This document shows positions 5,456 through 12,817 of a stretch of DNA of 13,375 nucleotides, in pieces. This stretch comes from Thermoplasmata archaeon UBA184 (GTDB lineage Archaea > Thermoplasmatota > Thermoplasmata > Lutacidiplasmatales > UBA184). Each line of letters opens with the position of its first letter. Positions within the stretch are counted from its first letter, which is position 1. The translations under genes were made by a program, and so were the position numbers. The notes under the pieces were generated by a model, which had not been told where the DNA came from, made no database searches, and saw only the letters and a program-made list of their open reading frames with translations. The stretch covers positions 5,896 through 19,270 of the forward strand of contig DAEB01000006.1 of NCBI GenBank assembly GCA_002495185.1, written 5' to 3'.

Positions 5456-6658
5456 ATGGTGGACTGGGACCGGGTCGACGAGCTCCGGTCAAAAGGCTGG
5501 GATTGGGAGAAGATCGCGAACGACCCGAAGGTCGGATTCCATCCGGACGCCTCCGTCCACGAACCCGGGCGCGCCCTTCGAAGCCTCTACCACCGTCAGC
5601 GGCTCCGCCAGGAGCGCCGGAAGGAGGCGCCGACGTCTTCGGTGCCATCGAAGGACGAGAAGGAGAAGGAGGAACGTCGCTGGAAGCTGGCCCGAGTCGG
5701 CTATCTCCTGGTACCGATCTTCGCCATCTGGTTCGCCTTCGCCTACTTCGTCCCGTCCCCGGTCGGGATCGTCCTACCGGCGATCCCGTACCTCGCCCTC
5801 GGGCTCGTCGTCGCGGCCTTCCTGCTCCTCTACGGCCTCCTCCGCTCGACCGGGGACCGCTGGTCGAAGGTCTACCGGAACACCCTCGTGATGGGGGTCG
5901 TGATCGGGCTTCTGATCTCGGGCATTATCGCGACGGTGGGCGTCCTCTTCTTCGGATGCCCGGTCCTCCAGCCGTCCACCTCGGGTTCTCCCCAGACCGC
6001 GCCCGGCTGGAGCGCGTTCCACGGGGACCCGACGTGGACCAAGGACGGTCGCCCGGTCTTCTACTTCTACGGCGCGACCTGGTGCCCGTACTGTTCCGCC
6101 AGCAGCTGGCCGATCTGGAAAGCGTTGAGCGGGTTCGGCACGTGGAGCGGCGTCGCGTACATGTACTCGGCCGAGGACAATATTCCCGAAGCCGACCTCT
6201 CGGGCGCCCAGCTCACTTCGAGCTACGTCGTGTTCGTCCCGAGTATCGATACCTCGGGGTCGACCGGGACCTTCCCGACCACCTCGAACTGCGTCGAGCA
6301 GGCCTACGTCAGCGCGTACTCGGGTAGCGCGATTCCGTTCCTGGTGATCAACGGACAGTACATCCACGGGAGCGGGAACGGCAACCCGGACAACGCCCGA
6401 GGCACGCTGGTCCAGCCGACCGACGTCAGCTCGTACACGTTCCAACAGATGGAGCAATCGATCGGGACCGCGAGCGGCGTGCCGTGGTCGGTGGTCCAGG
6501 CCCAGACTTGGTGGATGATGGCGATCCTCGCGAAATGCGCCGGGGCGTCCCCTTCGAACCTCGCGCAGCAGCCGTACTACGCGGGATGGAGCAATAGCGG
6601 GATCTGGGGCACCGGTACGCAGTCGTCGGTCTCGACGGACCTCGCCCAGCTCTCCTGA
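5456..6658 (+). CDS. Membrane-anchored thioredoxin-fold protein, DUF929-like
   Basis: A 400-residue protein in three parts. Residues 1-75 are a charged cytoplasmic segment starting MVDWDRVDELRSKGWDW. Three membrane helices follow (about 82-101, 105-128, 144-167). Residues 185-400 form an external thioredoxin-like domain with FYGATWCPYCS (active-site Cys210 and Cys213) and AIPFLVING (Pro294 as the likely cis-proline). The positive-inside pattern (KEERRWK before helix 1, the RSTGDRWSKVYR loop between helices 2 and 3) puts the CPYC domain outside. More cysteines at 168, 279 and 361 may form structural or shuttling disulfides. This matches the archaeal DUF929 group as I recall it. The frame also opens at a GTG 12 bp earlier; I prefer the ATG because similar proteins start MVDWDRV. 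The VKOR gene follows after 14 nt, so a disulfide-forming partnership is likely. Confidence 0.85.
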   Translation: MVDWDRVDELRSKGWDWEKIANDPKVGFHPDASVHEPGRALRSLYHRQRLRQERRKEAPTSSVPSKDEKEKEERRWKLARVGYLLVPIFAIWFAFAYFVPSPVGIVLPAIPYLALGLVVAAFLLLYGLLRSTGDRWSKVYRNTLVMGVVIGLLISGIIATVGVLFFGCPVLQPSTSGSPQTAPGWSAFHGDPTWTKDGRPVFYFYGATWCPYCSASSWPIWKALSGFGTWSGVAYMYSAEDNIPEADLSGAQLTSSYVVFVPSIDTSGSTGTFPTTSNCVEQAYVSAYSGSAIPFLVINGQYIHGSGNGNPDNARGTLVQPTDVSSYTFQQMEQSIGTASGVPWSVVQAQTWWMMAILAKCAGASPSNLAQQPYYAGWSNSGIWGTGTQSSVSTDLAQLS

Positions 6659-6662
6659 GTTC

Positions 6663-6667
6663 GGGAG
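6663..6667 (+). promoter_or_regulatory. Ribosome binding site of the VKOR gene
   Basis: GGGAG lies 5 nt before the ATG at 6673, in the 14-nt gap after the thioredoxin-like gene. Confidence 0.5.
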
Positions 6668-6672
6668 CTGCG

Positions 6673-7203
6673 ATGCGGACGAAGGACATTCGGTCGGTCA
6701 TCTACCTCGCCGCGGGGTTCGGGCTGATCGCGGCGATCTACGCCTACATCGAGACGATCGACTCGTCGCTCCAGAGCAGCTGCAACGTCAACTCGTTCGT
6801 CTCGTGCGGGACGGTCGCGAAGAGCGGGATGACAACCGTCCTCGGGATTCCGGACGCGTTCATCGGCATCGGCGGGTTCGTCCTCCTCCTCCTCCTCGCC
6901 GCGGTCGCCGAGTCCCGCCGCCGGGAGCTCCTTTGGCCGTACCTCCTCTTCCTCGTCGCTACGGTCGGCGTCGCGTTCTCGCTCTACTTCGTGTACGTCG
7001 AGCTCGCCCTCATCCACGCCCTCTGCCCGGTGTGCCTCACGGCGTGGGTGTTTGGCTGGGTCGCCTGGGTCGGGTCGTTCGCCCTGCTCCTCCGGGTGCG
7101 GCAGAAGGCGCGGTCGAGAGCGGTCGAGACCTCCGCTTCGACCTCGGACTCGAGCTCGAAGAGGTCGGCGGAGTCGAAGAAGGACGCGAGCTCCGCCGAC
7201 TAG
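6673..7203 (+). CDS. VKOR-family disulfide oxidoreductase, membrane protein
   Basis: A 176-residue, four-helix membrane protein (about 8-27, 60-80, 88-109, 118-141) of the vitamin K epoxide reductase type. This type takes electrons from a thioredoxin-like partner and passes them to quinone, so that disulfides form outside the membrane. The expected cysteine sets are present: Cys37 and Cys45 in the first external loop (CNVNSFVSCG) and the CPVC pair Cys118/Cys121 at the outer end of the fourth helix. SGMTTVLGIPDAFIG after the first pair is a family-typical segment. The Ser/Lys-rich C-terminal tail (145-176) should be cytoplasmic. GGGAG (6663-6667) lies 5 nt before the ATG. The gene begins 14 nt after the thioredoxin-like gene, so the two are very likely cotranscribed and act together. 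Confidence 0.92.
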   Translation: MRTKDIRSVIYLAAGFGLIAAIYAYIETIDSSLQSSCNVNSFVSCGTVAKSGMTTVLGIPDAFIGIGGFVLLLLLAAVAESRRRELLWPYLLFLVATVGVAFSLYFVYVELALIHALCPVCLTAWVFGWVAWVGSFALLLRVRQKARSRAVETSASTSDSSSKRSAESKKDASSAD

Positions 7204-7286
7204 AACGACCCCCGTTCGGGGCGCTTCCGTTCCGCCACGGCGCAACGGTCGACCGGTTGAAACCCTCAAGCCCCTCGGACCGTTTC

Positions 7287-7298
7287 GGAGGAGGAAGG
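7287..7298 (+). promoter_or_regulatory. Strong ribosome binding site
   Basis: GGAGGAGGAAGG immediately precedes the ATG at 7300, with its GGAGG core about 8 nt upstream. It is the longest purine-rich site in the window and fixes this start. Confidence 0.65.
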
Positions 7299-7299
7299 C

Positions 7300-7953
7300 A
7301 TGCGGACGTCGTCGCCGGTGTCCCGCGTCGCTCGAAGGGCATCCGCATCCCTCGTGGCCCTGGGGCTCGTCCTGGTCCTCGCCGGCGTTCTGCTACCGCC
7401 GGGCTTCGCCGAGCCCTCGGGGGGGTCGCACCCCGCTGCCCCGACGGTCGTCACAGCACCGGACGGGCTTTCTTCCCGGACCGTGGACGTCACGGCCTCG
7501 AACGGAACGGCGACCCAGGGGAGCTCGGTCGACCTGAAGCTCCATGTCAGCCCGGACAACTGCACGGGGTTCGACCTTCCGAACCGGACGGTCGTGAAGT
7601 TCGCGGTCGCGCTCGGAGACGGATATGTCTACGAAGCGTCCGGCTGGCCGATGGTGCCCGTGTTCGAGCATGCGAGCTGTTCCTCCGCTCCGTGGAACTC
7701 GACGTATCCCCTCGACTACGCGTACCGTGACCCGGGCACGTACCGCGTCGTCGCCACGGTCAGCTGGAAGGACGGCATCGTCGCGAACTCCTCCGCGCTC
7801 ATCGTCACGGTCGTCGCGCAGACCTCGCCCCTGGAGCCGCTCGCCATCTGGCTCGCGGGCGGGTCGATCGTCGCGGCCTCGGCCCTCGGGGCGTGCTACC
7901 TGCTCCGGGTCCGGTTGCCGCCCACTCCGTCGTTACCACCCCGGAGGGTGTAG
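7300..7953 (+). CDS. Secreted, C-terminally anchored beta-sandwich (PKD/Ig-like) protein
   Basis: A 217-residue protein with an N-terminal signal or anchor helix (about 17-36, ending LLPPGFAEP), an external domain (about 45-175) and a C-terminal helix (about 181-203) followed by a short basic tail. The domain ends with LDYAYRDPGTYRVVATVSW, the usual closing pattern of PKD and related Ig-like folds. Five N-glycosylation sequons (Asn68, 87, 95, 132, 163) and two cysteines (Cys88, Cys127) mark it as extracytoplasmic, probably with one disulfide. A strong GGAGGAGGAAGG (7287-7298) precedes the ATG. It sits 96 nt after the VKOR gene on the same strand and 14 nt before another ectodomain gene. Function is unknown; adhesion, surface binding or assembly are possible. 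The cysteine pair makes it a candidate client of the upstream disulfide system. Confidence 0.8.
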   Translation: MRTSSPVSRVARRASASLVALGLVLVLAGVLLPPGFAEPSGGSHPAAPTVVTAPDGLSSRTVDVTASNGTATQGSSVDLKLHVSPDNCTGFDLPNRTVVKFAVALGDGYVYEASGWPMVPVFEHASCSSAPWNSTYPLDYAYRDPGTYRVVATVSWKDGIVANSSALIVTVVAQTSPLEPLAIWLAGGSIVAASALGACYLLRVRLPPTPSLPPRRV

Positions 7954-7967
7954 TCGAGGTCGGCTCC

Positions 7968-8702
7968 ATGGTGATCACGTTGGGAGCCCGATGGCGGGTC
8001 CGCGGGTCGGTGGCCGCGGTCGCGGCGTTCCTCCTCATCGGGGTCGCGCTCGTGACCGAATTCGCGGGCGTCGACGAGACGAACCTACTGTTCGCCAGCG
8101 TCGCGGATACCTGGGTCCCTCTCTCCCCGCTCGCGACACCTCTCTCGGTCGCGGTCTTCGCCTTCGCCGCCGTGTGCGCCGGTATCGGCGTGGGGCTCCT
8201 CGGCATCTCCCGAGCGGAGCGGGTTCGCGAGGACCAGCTGCGCCTCGACCCTCTCTCCCGGCCCCCGGTCCGACATCCGCTCCGACGCTGGATCGCGGCG
8301 GCGGGAGTGGTCAGCGTCCTCCTCCTCCTGCCCGTCCTCTGGACGGCGCCGGTCGCGCACTCGTTCCGGGAGGAGGTCCCGGTCGGCTCGTGCCAGTGGC
8401 CCCCGATCCGGGTCCCGTCGGACGCGGTCTGGGTCGACCTCCCCGCCGGCGCGATCCTCGCCTATCAGTGGAGCTCCGCGGACGGACAGCCCGTGGGGGA
8501 AGTCGCCGCACCGACCGGTCCCCCAGTCTCCTCGGTGGTGGTCGTGGGCGACCTGTTCACCAACAGCTCGTCGGGGTACTCCTCTCTCGAGAGCAATGGA
8601 AGCGCCGTCCCGTTCTGGGCGTGTGATTTCTCCTCCTCCTCGGTCAGCGGAGCGAATCGCACGGTCCTCCTCTCGGGGACGTACTACCTGACCGTCCTCT
8701 AG
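7968..8702 (+). CDS. Three-helix membrane protein with C-terminal ectodomain, function unknown
   Basis: A 244-residue protein with hydrophobic helices at about 14-32, 57-80 and 108-128. A basic loop between helices 2 and 3 (SRAERVRED, RPPVRHPLRRW) should be cytoplasmic. An external domain follows from about residue 130, rich in Ser, Val and aromatic residues. Cys142 (GSCQWPP) and Cys219 (WACDF) could pair, and sequons occur at Asn199, Asn210 and Asn230. The fold is not recognised; the length and beta-prone pattern suggest a small sandwich. The frame is open further upstream inside the previous gene; I chose the ATG at 7968 because it lies 14 nt after that gene's stop, follows GAGGTCGG (7956-7963), and begins where a normal cytoplasmic lead into helix 1 starts. 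Likely cotranscribed with the 7300 gene. Confidence 0.75.
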   Translation: MVITLGARWRVRGSVAAVAAFLLIGVALVTEFAGVDETNLLFASVADTWVPLSPLATPLSVAVFAFAAVCAGIGVGLLGISRAERVREDQLRLDPLSRPPVRHPLRRWIAAAGVVSVLLLLPVLWTAPVAHSFREEVPVGSCQWPPIRVPSDAVWVDLPAGAILAYQWSSADGQPVGEVAAPTGPPVSSVVVVGDLFTNSSSGYSSLESNGSAVPFWACDFSSSSVSGANRTVLLSGTYYLTVL

Positions 8703-8713
8703 CGGTCGGCGTC

Positions 8714-8738
8714 GGACGGTCCGTCCCGGAGCTCCGGG
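8714..8738. repeat. Two adjacent palindromes after the envelope-gene cluster
   Basis: GGACGG-T-CCGTCC (8714-8726) overlaps a perfect 14-nt palindrome CCCGGAGCTCCGGG (8725-8738). They begin 12 nt after the stop at 8702. A T-run (8760-8763) follows about 20 nt later, so this may be part of a termination region, or protein-binding sites upstream of the ATP synthase promoter. Confidence 0.4.
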
Positions 8739-8801
8739 CGATACTCGGCCGAGGCCTCGTTTTCTCGCCGGTGGACGGGGCCCGTCAGCGCGGGTTCCGG
8801 G

Positions 8802-8808
8802 TTATATA
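8802..8808 (+). promoter_or_regulatory. TATA box of the atpK-E-C operon
   Basis: TTATATA is a near-ideal archaeal TATA box in very GC-rich surroundings. Its centre is about 35 nt before the atpK ATG. Transcription should start near 8830, leaving a leader of roughly 10 nt. It is the clearest promoter in the window and shows that K-E-C is transcribed as its own unit. Confidence 0.8.
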
Positions 8809-8839
8809 CCCGACCTTGCTCGGCCGCCCGGGTCGCACC

Positions 8840-9070
8840 ATGGTCAGCGACATAGTACAGTCGTACGAAGTGCTCGCCGCGGGCATCGCCATCGCCGGAG
8901 GCCTGATCGGGACGGGAATGGCCCAGTCCGGGATCGGGGCCGCCGGAATGGGGATCATCGCGGAGAAGCCGGAGAAGTTCGGCCAGGTACTGTTCTTCTT
9001 CGTCATCCCCGAGACGCTCTGGATCATCGGTTTCGTGCTGGGGATCATCCTGCTGCTCGGCGTCATTTAG
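8840..9070 (+). CDS. atpK: A-type ATP synthase membrane rotor subunit K (c-ring)
   Basis: Forms the ion-carrying ring of the membrane motor. This is a 76-residue single hairpin of two helices (about 12-36 and 49-75), the simple one-carboxylate form. The tight loop IIAEKPEKF and the second-helix motif VIPETLWIIGF give Glu58 as the ion-binding carboxylate. Gln29 in AQSGIGAAG on helix 1 and Thr59 beside the Glu are polar residues that could help coordinate an ion. Glycine-rich packing in helix 1 (GGLIGTG, GIGAAGMG) is typical. I chose the ATG at 8840 over an upstream GTG in frame because the TATA box at 8802-8808 falls between them and family members start at this point. It leads a K-E-C operon. 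Confidence 0.95.
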   Translation: MVSDIVQSYEVLAAGIAIAGGLIGTGMAQSGIGAAGMGIIAEKPEKFGQVLFFFVIPETLWIIGFVLGIILLLGVI

Positions 9071-9098
9071 ACGGAACGACGGACCCGGGCCTCGCTCC

Positions 9099-9650
9099 AT
9101 GAGCCTCGAAACCCTCGTCGACGAGATCCGCCGGCGCGGCGAGGCCGGCCTCGCGGACGTCACCGCGGAGCGCGCGGCGGCGACGAAGCAGCTCCTCGCC
9201 GAGCGGGACGAACGCGTCGCCGCCATCCGGGCCGAGAGCGCGCGGGAGACCGACCTCGAGGTGGCGCACGAGCGCGCCCAGCGGATCGCGGCGGCGAAGC
9301 TGGAGTCCCGGAAACTTCTCTACGAGGCCCGCGAACAGCGGCTCGAGGGCGCGATCGAGGAGACCCGCTCGCTGCTACGGGACTACACGCGGTCCCCGCA
9401 GTACCCGGCCGTGCTGAAGCGGATGATGGCGGCGGCCACCGAGACGCTCGGAAAGCAGGTCCGCATCTTCGGCCGCAGCGAGGACGCATCGGTGCTCTCA
9501 AAGGTCGCCGGCCGCTCCTTCGACCCGACGCCGCAGCCGATCCTGGGCGGCCTCATCGCCGAGACGCCGGACGGGAACCGACGGCTCAACCTCTCGTTCG
9601 ACGAGCTGCTCCGGTTGCGCGAGGACCGGGTGCGGGAACTCCTCGCGTAG
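9099..9650 (+). CDS. atpE: A-type ATP synthase peripheral-stalk subunit E
   Basis: Part of the peripheral stalk that pairs with subunit H to hold the A3B3 head still. The protein has 183 residues. The first about 110 are a long charged coiled coil rich in Ala, Arg and Glu (DEIRRRGEAGLADVTAERAA onward). The C-terminal about 70 residues form the globular domain that caps the head: LGKQVRIFGRSEDASVL, then ILGGLIAETPDGNRRLNLSFDELL, whose GGL-x-x-x-x-x-DG and N-x-x-F-D-x-x-L elements are the family signature. The ATG lies 28 nt after atpK, with no strong ribosome binding site, and is followed 13 nt after its stop by atpC. Confidence 0.95.
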   Translation: MSLETLVDEIRRRGEAGLADVTAERAAATKQLLAERDERVAAIRAESARETDLEVAHERAQRIAAAKLESRKLLYEAREQRLEGAIEETRSLLRDYTRSPQYPAVLKRMMAAATETLGKQVRIFGRSEDASVLSKVAGRSFDPTPQPILGGLIAETPDGNRRLNLSFDELLRLREDRVRELLA

Positions 9651-9663
9651 GTTCGCGACGACG

Positions 9664-10740
9664 ATGGCGGCCTCCCCGTACGCGAGCGCGCTCGGCCGCC
9701 TGAACCCCGAATTCCCCCAGTTCCTGCCGAAGGAGACGTACCCTCTCCTTCTCGCGACGAAGGACCCGAACGAGTTCGCGAAGGTGCTCGAGACCACTCC
9801 GTATGCCGACGACATCGCCCGCGCCCGGTCGACCCACTCGGACGTCTCGATGGTCGAGGTCGCGATCAACCGGACGTTCGTCCGGCGGAACCGGCATGCC
9901 TACGAAGCGACGCCGTTCGCCGGCCGAGCCGTCGTCGCCGCGTACCTCGGCCGCTGGGACATCCAGAACATCGAGATGATCCTGACCGCGAAGGTCCAGG
10001 GACGCGGGGTCACGGAGACGGAGGACCACCTGGTGTCGAGCCGCGAGATCCCCGCCGGCCTCTACGCCGGGGCGATGAACCTCGACGACTTCCGCATTCT
10101 CCTGAGCCAGCCGACGCTCGAGGCGATGGTCACGTCGCTCGTGAAGTACGGCTACGGGACGACGATCCTCCCGTTCCTCGAGGCGTTCGAGCGGACCCAC
10201 AACATCTTCCCGATCGTCCGGGCGCTCGACAAGGAGTACTACCGCACCGTCCTCGCCCAAGCGCGGTTCTTCCAGGGCGACGAGTGGGTCGTGCGCGGCC
10301 TCGTCCAGAGCGAGGTTGATGGCCGCAACGCCCTCCTTCTCCTCAAGGGGAAGGACCGGAACCTTTCCGTCGACGACGTCCTCTCCCGGTTCCTCGACGG
10401 TGGGACGATGACCTCGGCCCAGGCCTCCGACCTCTACGCCGCGCGCACCGTCCCCGAGCTCGCCGAGCGGCTCGCTGCCCGGTTCCCGTCCGTCGCCGAG
10501 GGGACGGCCGAGTACACCACCGCCGACAGCCTCACCGGTTACGAGGTCGCGATCGAGCGGGACCGGGCGACCACCGAGCTGAGGCGCCTGCGGACGTACC
10601 CGCTCTCGCTCAGCGTGATCTTCGCCTACCTCATCCGGAACGAGGTCGAGCGGAGCGACCTGCGCCGGGCGGTGTTCGGCCGCCTCTACGGAGTCCCCGC
10701 TGAGCGGCTCACGTCGCTCCTCGTGTCGCCCGGCCTCTAG
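9664..10740 (+). CDS. atpC: A-type ATP synthase subunit C (rotor socket)
   Basis: Sits on the K ring and receives the central stalk, linking ring rotation to D and F. At 358 residues it is normal for the all-helical family. Visible family segments include PYASALGRL at the start, ETTPYADDIA, RWDIQNIEMILTAKVQGR, a central repeat of the same three-domain plan, and LIRNEVERSDLRRAVFGRL with YGVPAERL near the end. The start ATG is 13 nt after atpE. The usual next gene, atpF, does not follow: the frame ends 25 bp before the stop of atpI, which comes from the other strand. Confidence 0.94.
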   Translation: MAASPYASALGRLNPEFPQFLPKETYPLLLATKDPNEFAKVLETTPYADDIARARSTHSDVSMVEVAINRTFVRRNRHAYEATPFAGRAVVAAYLGRWDIQNIEMILTAKVQGRGVTETEDHLVSSREIPAGLYAGAMNLDDFRILLSQPTLEAMVTSLVKYGYGTTILPFLEAFERTHNIFPIVRALDKEYYRTVLAQARFFQGDEWVVRGLVQSEVDGRNALLLLKGKDRNLSVDDVLSRFLDGGTMTSAQASDLYAARTVPELAERLAARFPSVAEGTAEYTTADSLTGYEVAIERDRATTELRRLRTYPLSLSVIFAYLIRNEVERSDLRRAVFGRLYGVPAERLTSLLVSPGL

Positions 10741-10765
10741 GGCCGCCAACAGGACGCGCGTCGAT
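10741..10765. other. 25-bp convergent gap between atpC and atpI
   Basis: The two ATP synthase transcription units meet here. There is no hairpin or T-rich run on either strand, so termination must occur inside the opposite gene or by factor-dependent means. Overlapping 3' ends of the two messages are likely. Confidence 0.5.
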
Positions 10766-12775
10766 CTACCCTTCGCCGGGGGTCTTCATGATCGGCCCGG
10801 CGGGGGCCGGAGCGGCTTCGGTCGAGACCGGCGAGATGGTGTGGGTCCGCGGCGCGCCGAACGGCTGGAACAGCTTTCCGTTCCCCGAGTAGAACTTCGA
10901 GAAGTACTCGACGAAGATGAGCCGCGCGCCCTGGATGCCGGGCTCGAACACCCCGAGGATGACGTTGAACGACTGGCCGATGAGGATGATCGCGAGCCCG
11001 GCGATGATCCCGACGAGCGTCCCTCCGTGGACGAGGCCGCCCGCGATCGTGTTGATGACGAGCGCGAGGATGACGCTCGCGAGCAGGATCCCCACGAGAC
11101 GCGTGTAGGAGAGGATGTGGCTCACCACCTCGATGAGCCCCATCATCCCCATCTGGAGCCCCTCGCCCAAGAGGAGCATGAGGAGCCCGGCCCCGAGGCA
11201 GGCGAACCAGACGAGGAGCGACGGGTTCGACTGGACCGAGACCGACTTATGAAGGAACGCGAGGCCGACGAACGCGATCCCGAGGGCGAAGAGAATCCCG
11301 CCCGACTTCGCCACGACCCCGCGGACGTGGTGGTGGGCGTACTCCTTGAGGGCGCCCATCAGGAACCCGAGGAGGACCATCCCGAGGCCGACGAAGCCGG
11401 CGAAGAGGAGGTACTTCGGCAGGTACTGCTCGGAGGCCGGGTTCGGACCGACGTAGCCGATGAGCTGGTGGAGGAGCGGGTAGCCGAAGAACTGGTCCGT
11501 GTAGAGGCCGAGCCCGATCGCGAGCAGACAGCCCGGGATGAGCGCGTAGGCGAGCTGCTGCATCCCTTTCGGGCCCATGATCAGCTTCACGAAGTTGCGC
11601 CCGAACTTCGGAAGGTACCGGGCCGCCGGGAAGCCGGCGATCATCCAGAGGCAGATGAGAAGGATCGTGAGGCCGTAACCCCAGTCGCTCAGCATGAAGC
11701 CGAAGAACAGCGGGAAGACGATCGAGAAGACGAGCGTCGGGTCCCACTCGGTCGCCTGCGGGAGCGAGTAGAATCGAACGAAGAACTCGAACCGACGGAC
11801 CCCGCGCGGGTTCGCCATGATCGTCGGGGGTTCCTCCTGGGTCGGGACGCGGTAGAAGAACGTCCGGCCCCCGCTCTCCCGGTCGACGACGCTCTCGAGG
11901 CGCGCGACGTCCCGGTCGGGGACCCACGCCTCGAGCGCGAAGGCGGTCTGGCTCGCCCCGAGCTTCGAGACGACCTCGGCCTTCCGGTTCTCGATCTCGA
12001 GCGCCTCGGCGATGGCGCTCACGAGAGGGTACCAATCGAGGGAGAGGGCGACGAGACGCGAATGGATCTCCGCCCGACGCCGCACGATCTCGATGGCCCG
12101 CTGCTTGAGCGTCTCGAGCTCCTCGGGCACCGTCCCCTCGAGACGAGGGACCGCGGTCAGGCGGACCCCGTGGGCCTGGGAGACCCGGGCGAGGACGTCC
12201 GCCCCGCTCGGAGGGATCAGCACGAGGAATCGGAGGATCGCCTCCCCGGACGGACCGAGCAGAAGGTGGACGTCCGTCTCCTCGGGAAGGGCGGCGGCGA
12301 ACGCCGGGTACTTCTCGGCGGTGATCGTCCCGTAGAACGTCAGGAAGCTCTTCGAGTTCAGGAACTCGAGCCGGTCCGGGTAGAACGAGATCTTCTGGAG
12401 GAGGTCCGCGGTCGCGGCGGTCGCCTTCTCCTCGGTCGCGAGGCGGTCGTCTTCGCGCCGGAGGTCGGCCACCTCCGCGTCGATCGGCACCGTCTTCGCC
12501 GCGGCGAGGATCTCCGCGGTCGAGTCGAACCGTCGGGGCGCGCCGACCGGGACCGGCGGGAGGGCGCTCAGGAGTCCGCGGAAGCGGAGCGTCTCATCCC
12601 CGACCTGGCGGAGCGTTTCGGGGCCGCGTTCGGGCCCGAGCTCGGCCATCGTCTCCGGGGAGAGGATCTCGATCTGCGCGACCCGAAGGTCGTGGAGGAC
12701 GGTGAGGATCCGCTCCTCGTCCCCCTTGAGGCCGAGGAGGCCGATCTTGGTCATCTTGAGAGGACGCAGGACCAT
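10766..12775 (-). CDS. atpI: A-type ATP synthase membrane stator subunit I (a-subunit)
   Basis: Provides the ion half-channels next to the K ring and anchors the peripheral stalks. At 669 residues it is normal for the family. The cytoplasmic half (1-330) has two alpha/beta lobes joined by coiled coils (about 100-130 and 215-270). The membrane half has about eight helices. Signatures: FFGFMLSDWGYGL (358-369); the motor helix with GLIEVVSHILSYTRLVGILLA, where Arg559 is the essential arginine; and QGARLIFVEYFSKFYSGNG with Glu623, followed by LFQPF. The ATG at 12775 has GGGAGG (12784-12789) 8 nt upstream; a second Met at residue 8 is less favoured. A Pro/Ala-rich tail (644-669) follows the conserved end. 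It lies 42 nt after atpH and is transcribed towards atpC, opposite to the usual H-I-K-E-C order. Confidence 0.96.
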   Translation of the reverse strand: MVLRPLKMTKIGLLGLKGDEERILTVLHDLRVAQIEILSPETMAELGPERGPETLRQVGDETLRFRGLLSALPPVPVGAPRRFDSTAEILAAAKTVPIDAEVADLRREDDRLATEEKATAATADLLQKISFYPDRLEFLNSKSFLTFYGTITAEKYPAFAAALPEETDVHLLLGPSGEAILRFLVLIPPSGADVLARVSQAHGVRLTAVPRLEGTVPEELETLKQRAIEIVRRRAEIHSRLVALSLDWYPLVSAIAEALEIENRKAEVVSKLGASQTAFALEAWVPDRDVARLESVVDRESGGRTFFYRVPTQEEPPTIMANPRGVRRFEFFVRFYSLPQATEWDPTLVFSIVFPLFFGFMLSDWGYGLTILLICLWMIAGFPAARYLPKFGRNFVKLIMGPKGMQQLAYALIPGCLLAIGLGLYTDQFFGYPLLHQLIGYVGPNPASEQYLPKYLLFAGFVGLGMVLLGFLMGALKEYAHHHVRGVVAKSGGILFALGIAFVGLAFLHKSVSVQSNPSLLVWFACLGAGLLMLLLGEGLQMGMMGLIEVVSHILSYTRLVGILLASVILALVINTIAGGLVHGGTLVGIIAGLAIILIGQSFNVILGVFEPGIQGARLIFVEYFSKFYSGNGKLFQPFGAPRTHTISPVSTEAAPAPAGPIMKTPGEG

Positions 12776-12783
12776 TCTCGCTT

Positions 12784-12789
12784 CCTCCC
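12784..12789 (-). promoter_or_regulatory. Ribosome binding site of atpI
   Basis: GGGAGG on the minus strand lies 8 nt before the ATG at 12775 and supports that start over the Met at residue 8. Confidence 0.65.
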
Positions 12790-12817
12790 GAACGATCGAA
12801 CCGGATCCGCGCGCCGA

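Noticed and set aside
3174..5648. A single 824-codon minus-strand frame that could suggest a fusion protein ending in HutI
   Set aside because: The added N-terminal half is an out-of-frame reading of tRNase Z and has no motifs. HutI homology starts at the ATG at 4445, which overlaps the tRNase Z stop.
5357..7221. The 12-mer CCCCGTTCGGGG occurring twice (5357-5368 and 7210-7221)
   Set aside because: Both copies are in gene gaps and could form small hairpins, but neither is followed by a T-run. One lies in the rnz promoter region and the other after VKOR. Two copies of a GC-rich 12-mer are weak evidence.
7893..7967. Upstream ATG that would extend the 7968 membrane-protein gene into the preceding gene
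   Set aside because: It would overlap the preceding coding region by 61 bp, and the extra residues are an out-of-frame reading of that gene's transmembrane tail. The ATG at 7968 has a purine-rich site and a normal gap.
8771..8839. Upstream GTG start that would extend atpK by 23 residues
   Set aside because: The extension crosses the TATA box at 8802-8808, and rotor-ring subunits of this type begin near the ATG at 8840.
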